In this document: positions 61,240-64,000 of the stretch, piece by piece | Layout of the letters: the number at the start of each line of letters is the position of its first letter | How positions within the stretch are numbered: the first letter of the stretch is position 1 | Assembly: GCF_009852415.1 (NCBI RefSeq) | Contig: NZ_WOXS01000002.1 | Span: 7,418,001-7,482,000 of the forward strand | From: Streptomyces sp. Tu 3180 | GTDB lineage: Bacteria > Actinomycetota > Actinomycetes > Streptomycetales > Streptomycetaceae | DNA length: 64,000 bases | Direction: 5' to 3' | Notes under the pieces: generated by a model | Told to the model about the DNA's origin: nothing | The model's input: the letters and a program-made list of their open reading frames with translations, nothing else | Database searches by the model: none | Program-made: the position numbers and the translations under genes

Positions 61240-62318
61240 GAGTGACCTCCTGTGGGTGGTACGGGGAAGACGGTGCCGTCGAAGATCTTGCGGGCGGTGC
61301 GGACGACGGCGGTGCGACGTGCTCTCAGGCCGCCCTCGGGGGTGCGATCGATGCTGCTCTCGATGTCTGTGAATCCGCTGGGATGCTCGATGCGGAGCCG
61401 GTCACCCTCGTCGGGGAGGGCCGCGATGCCGTGTGCGACGCTTCCCTCGATCCGCAGCCCGGCCGCCACGCTCGCGGCGCCGAGGACGCCGATGGAGGTG
61501 TGGACGCGGGCCGGGATGAAGGTGCGGGTGGTGACGGCGCCGCCGTGGCGGGGCGCAGAGAGCAGGGTGAGCTTGGGGACGGTGGTGTCGGTGACGTCGC
61601 CGAGTCCCATCAGATGCCCGGCCGCCAGCCGTATGTCGTGGAGCCGGGCGGTCAGTTCCCGGTTGCTCTCCAGGTCCTTCGGGTCCTCCTGACCGGTGAC
61701 CTCGAGGGCCTCGGCCGGGATCAGGACGGTCGGCATGCCGTTGTCGACGCACGTGACCCCGATGCCGGCGACCGTGTCGCGCGCGTTCCCCGTGGGCAGC
61801 AACTCGCCTCGGCCCGGCGGGAACTCGATGACGACGGCGGCGGCGCTCCCGGGGACCCCGGAGATTTGCGTGTCGCCGCTGTAGTCGACGCGGCCGCCCG
61901 GGGTCGGGAACGTCGCCGTGGCGAAGTCACCGGAGTTCACCATCCGGATGCGCACGGACGTCTCGTTGCTCCCCGCTCGTACGAGTCCGCGCTCGACGGC
62001 GAACGGGCCGACCCCGGCGAGCAGGTTGCCGCAGTTCTGGCGGTCCGAGACCTCTGCCCTGTCCACGGCGACCTGGAGGAAGAGGTAGTCGACGTCGGCC
62101 TCGGGGTCGGCCGACGGGGACACCACGGCGACCTTGCTGGTGAGCGGGTGGGCGCCGCCGAGGCCGTCGATCTGGCGCGGGTCGGGGCTGCCCATGACCC
62201 GCAGCAGCAGCTCGTCGCGGACGCTCTCTTCGGCGGGCAGGTCGTCGGCCAGGAAGTAGGCGCCCTTGGAGGTGCCGCCGCGCATCTGCATGCAGCGGAC
62301 CTCCGCGGGGCTGGTCAC
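61236..62318 (-). CDS. 4-oxalomesaconate tautomerase-like protein (GalD/PrpF family)
   Basis: 360 residues. PrpF/GalD family marks: CMQMRGGTSKGAYFLADDLP at the N-terminus, IDGLGGAHPLTSKVAVV, and the Cys in DRQNCGNLLAGVGPFAVE; the second Cys in TCVDNGMPTVLI. GalD tautomerises 4-oxalomesaconate between keto and enol forms in gallate breakdown. Coupled by 4-bp overlaps on both sides. Confidence 0.88.
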   Translation of the reverse strand: MTSPAEVRCMQMRGGTSKGAYFLADDLPAEESVRDELLLRVMGSPDPRQIDGLGGAHPLTSKVAVVSPSADPEADVDYLFLQVAVDRAEVSDRQNCGNLLAGVGPFAVERGLVRAGSNETSVRIRMVNSGDFATATFPTPGGRVDYSGDTQISGVPGSAAAVVIEFPPGRGELLPTGNARDTVAGIGVTCVDNGMPTVLIPAEALEVTGQEDPKDLESNRELTARLHDIRLAAGHLMGLGDVTDTTVPKLTLLSAPRHGGAVTTRTFIPARVHTSIGVLGAASVAAGLRIEGSVAHGIAALPDEGDRLRIEHPSGFTDIESSIDRTPEGGLRARRTAVVRTARKIFDGTVFPVPPTGGHS

Positions 62319-63010
62319 GACTCGGCCTCCTCGTACGAGCGGTAGGTCACCCCGAGCCGCATGAGGGTCTCCCGCAACCCGTAGCGGTCCAGACCCAGTT
62401 GCCCCTCCAGGAAGGCGGCGCGGGCCCCGGCCTCCTTCCGCTCGCGGGCCTCGGACGCCTCGGCGGTCTCGTGGGCGCGCTCGCGCGGCACGACCACCAC
62501 GCCGTCGTCGTCGGCGACGATCACATCACCGGGGCGGATCACCTGGCCGCCGATCACGATCGGTACGTTCACGCTGCCGCCGGTCGCCTTGACCGTGCCC
62601 TGCGGGCTGACGGCGGCGGACCAGGCGGGGAAGCCCATCGCGCGGAGTTCGGCGGTGTCGCGTATACCGGTGTTCAGGACGACGCCACGCACCCCGCGAC
62701 GGGCGAGGGCTGTGGCGAACAGCTCGCCGAACAGGCCGTCCTCGCACGGCGAGGTGGTGGTGACGACGAGGATGTCGCCCTCGCCGCACTGCTCGACGGC
62801 CGCGTGGATCATGAGGTTGTCGCCGGGCCAGCACAGCACCGTGACGGCGGTGCCCGCGGCCCGGACGCCTTGCTGGACCGGGCGCAGATGCGTGCCGAGG
62901 AAGCCGGTGCGGCCCATGGCCTCGCCGACGGTGGCCGTTCCGTAGCCGGCGAGCGCCTCGACGGCCTTTGCCTCGGCCTTGGGCGGGTTGGTGACGATGA
63001 CGCCGGGCAT
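62315..63010 (-). CDS. 4-carboxy-4-hydroxy-2-oxoadipate aldolase-like (GalC/LigK, RraA fold)
   Basis: 231 residues. The RraA-fold aldolase pattern: ATVGEAMGRTGFL, the Arg-Asp pair in LNTGIRDTAELRAMGFPAW, and GDVIVADDDGVVVVPRERA. It splits 4-carboxy-4-hydroxy-2-oxoadipate to pyruvate and oxaloacetate. The C-terminal helix (YGLRETLMRLGVTYRSYEE) matches the class II HMG/CHA aldolases. It is a second RraA-fold protein in the window (the first is near 37 kb). Confidence 0.9.
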   Translation of the reverse strand: MPGVIVTNPPKAEAKAVEALAGYGTATVGEAMGRTGFLGTHLRPVQQGVRAAGTAVTVLCWPGDNLMIHAAVEQCGEGDILVVTTTSPCEDGLFGELFATALARRGVRGVVLNTGIRDTAELRAMGFPAWSAAVSPQGTVKATGGSVNVPIVIGGQVIRPGDVIVADDDGVVVVPRERAHETAEASEARERKEAGARAAFLEGQLGLDRYGLRETLMRLGVTYRSYEEAES

Positions 63011-63768
63011 CAGGCGAGCTCCTTCGCGATCTGCGGGTAGGGCCGCATGTACGCCTCGGCCATGGTCTTGTGGGCGAGGCCCAGGTTGGGGCCGGCGTTG
63101 CGCTTGAGCTGGACGCCTCGGCGGACGGCGAGGTCGGTGTAGTAGTCCCACAGGTGCTGCTGGGCGCCGAGGCACTCCATGGCCTTGCGCTTGGTGTCCC
63201 AGACCTCGGTGATGTCGAGGAGGACCTGGGGCGTGAAGCCGCTCATCTCGGGCTGGTGCGGCTCGAAGTAGAAGACGGGCGGGGCGCCGATGATGCCGCC
63301 CTCGCCGGGGTAGCCGATGGCCTGGGCGAGGACCCGGGCCTCCAGGGCCATGCGGTTGGCGGCGGGGTGGTCGCCGTTGTACGGGTCCTCGGTCGGGTGG
63401 GTGAGGACGACGTCCGGCTGGGTCTCGCGGTAGACGGCGACGAGCCGGTCGGTCAGTTCGGGGGTGGCGAGGAGCGGGTAGTCGCCGGCGTCGAAGAAGC
63501 GGACCTCCGCGCCGAGCGTCGCGGCGGCGCGCTCGGCCTCCTCGCGGCGGATCACCTTGATCTCGTCGAGCTTCTTCCCCTCCCGCCACGCCTTCGCCGA
63601 CTCGCCGCGCTCGCCGAAGGTCAGGCACGCGATGGTGACCTTCTCGCCGCGGGAGGCGGCCAGGGCGATGGCGCCGCCCGCCCGCCACACGAAGTCCCCG
63701 GCGTGCGCGGTGACGACGAGGGTCGATCGGGGCGGAGTGGCGGCGGGTGCGCCGTTGCCGTGGGTCAT
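63010..63768 (-). CDS. 4-oxalomesaconate hydratase-like (GalB, PIG-L deacetylase fold)
   Basis: 252 residues from ATG 63768, with AGGAGA upstream. PIG-L fold with the metal motif altered: the usual PHPDD is VVTAHAGDFVWRAGG, and a later zinc His falls in PYNGDHPAANRM. GalB of Pseudomonas is a PIG-L fold hydratase with a comparable change from the deacetylase pattern (established knowledge). It hydrates 4-oxalomesaconate before the aldolase step. It shares one base with the GalC-like gene. Confidence 0.87.
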   Translation of the reverse strand: MTHGNGAPAATPPRSTLVVTAHAGDFVWRAGGAIALAASRGEKVTIACLTFGERGESAKAWREGKKLDEIKVIRREEAERAAATLGAEVRFFDAGDYPLLATPELTDRLVAVYRETQPDVVLTHPTEDPYNGDHPAANRMALEARVLAQAIGYPGEGGIIGAPPVFYFEPHQPEMSGFTPQVLLDITEVWDTKRKAMECLGAQQHLWDYYTDLAVRRGVQLKRNAGPNLGLAHKTMAEAYMRPYPQIAKELA

Positions 63769-63815
63769 GCTGTATCTCCTTGGTGACAGGTGCCGCACCC
63801 GCCCCAGGAGCGCGT

Positions 63816-64000
63816 CTAGTCGGCGCGCAGGGCGTCGATCACGCTGCTGAGGTGGGCGCGCACGGCCGTCTCGGCCGCTTGCGGATCCCTGGCCCTGATC
63901 GCTTCGATCACGGCCAGGTGCTCACTCAGGGACTGCTGCGGACGGCCCGGCCGCAGCGCCAACTGGAAGCGGTGGCGCACAAGTTGCGCATTGAGTCGCT
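63816..64000 (-). CDS. GntR-family (FCD) regulator, C-terminal end only
   Basis: Cut by the window edge. The 61 visible codons read LVRHRFQLALRPGRPQQS, then SEHLAVIEAIRARDPQAAE and VRAHLSSVIDALRAD, the FCD C-terminal pattern (His in SEHLAVIEAI, His in VRAHL). It is 47 bp upstream of the GalB-like gene on the same strand and likely regulates the aromatic operon. Confidence 0.85.
   Translation of the reverse strand, partial: RLNAQLVRHRFQLALRPGRPQQSLSEHLAVIEAIRARDPQAAETAVRAHLSSVIDALRAD

Overview
The DNA is very GC-rich. Genes show strong third-position G/C bias, GTG and TTG starts are frequent, and many genes are 4-bp overlapped. Family content (SARP, AfsA-like protein, MbtH, acyl-CoA carboxylase epsilon subunit, DUF2231-Rieske, GAF-ANTAR) points to a Streptomyces or very close relative. 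The window reads like accessory chromosome: secondary metabolism on the left, dispensable catabolism and stress genes with decayed genes on the right.

Region 1 (1-18.2 kb) is the 3' end of a non-ribosomal peptide cluster. An NRPS that begins upstream carries the order (A)-T-E / C-A-T / C-A-T-E. It ends in an epimerisation domain without a thioesterase, and its frame is broken twice by apparent single-C losses in C tracts. It is followed by an MbtH protein, a GNAT acetyltransferase, two oxidoreductases, a secreted SMP-30-type lactonase-like protein, a SARP activator, a DHA2 exporter, an alpha/beta hydrolase and a TetR regulator.

Region 2 (18.4-28.2 kb) is the most interesting part. It is a compact locus that combines a dedicated type II fatty-acid/polyketide-like set (ACP, ketosynthase, a ketosynthase-like partner without the active-site Cys, a KAS III, acyl-CoA carboxylase beta and epsilon, a ketoreductase) with a butyrolactone-type set (AfsA-like double hot-dog protein translationally coupled to a HAD phosphatase), a SnoaL-like protein and an orphan LuxR-type response regulator. 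The inferred product is an acyl chain joined to a C3 unit and cyclised (butenolide, furan or cyclopentenone-like), or an acyl group for the neighbouring peptide. This is inference.

Region 3 (28.9-34.2 kb) is an aztABCD-type zinc uptake system with a Zur-box-like palindrome in the divergent promoter and two AztD-like propeller lipoproteins flanking the zinc-binding lipoprotein.

Region 4 (34.3-45.4 kb) contains a VOC protein, an amidohydrolase remnant and an acid-sugar/tetronate catabolic locus. That locus has OtnK and OtnC, an isocitrate/tartrate dehydrogenase-family enzyme, a TIM-barrel isomerase, an Asp/Glu racemase-family protein, an RraA-like aldolase, a CitMHS transporter, a cupin and an ABM-domain protein. 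It is arranged around a FadR-type regulator with the same 13-bp palindromic element on both sides.

Region 5 (45.4-58.5 kb) is mixed: RecQ-family helicase, DUF1360, a DUF2231-Rieske fusion, DUF2071, a Cys-rich four-helix protein fused to a Rho-N-like tail, GAF-ANTAR, a decay zone with broken FAH hydrolase and SDR genes joined head to head, and an MFS/MarR pair.

Region 6 (58.7-64 kb) is an aromatic catabolic operon: AAHS transporter, type I extradiol dioxygenase, then GalD-, GalC- and GalB-like enzymes of the 4-oxalomesaconate route, and the end of a GntR regulator. No tRNA, rRNA, CRISPR array or intact insertion sequence was seen.
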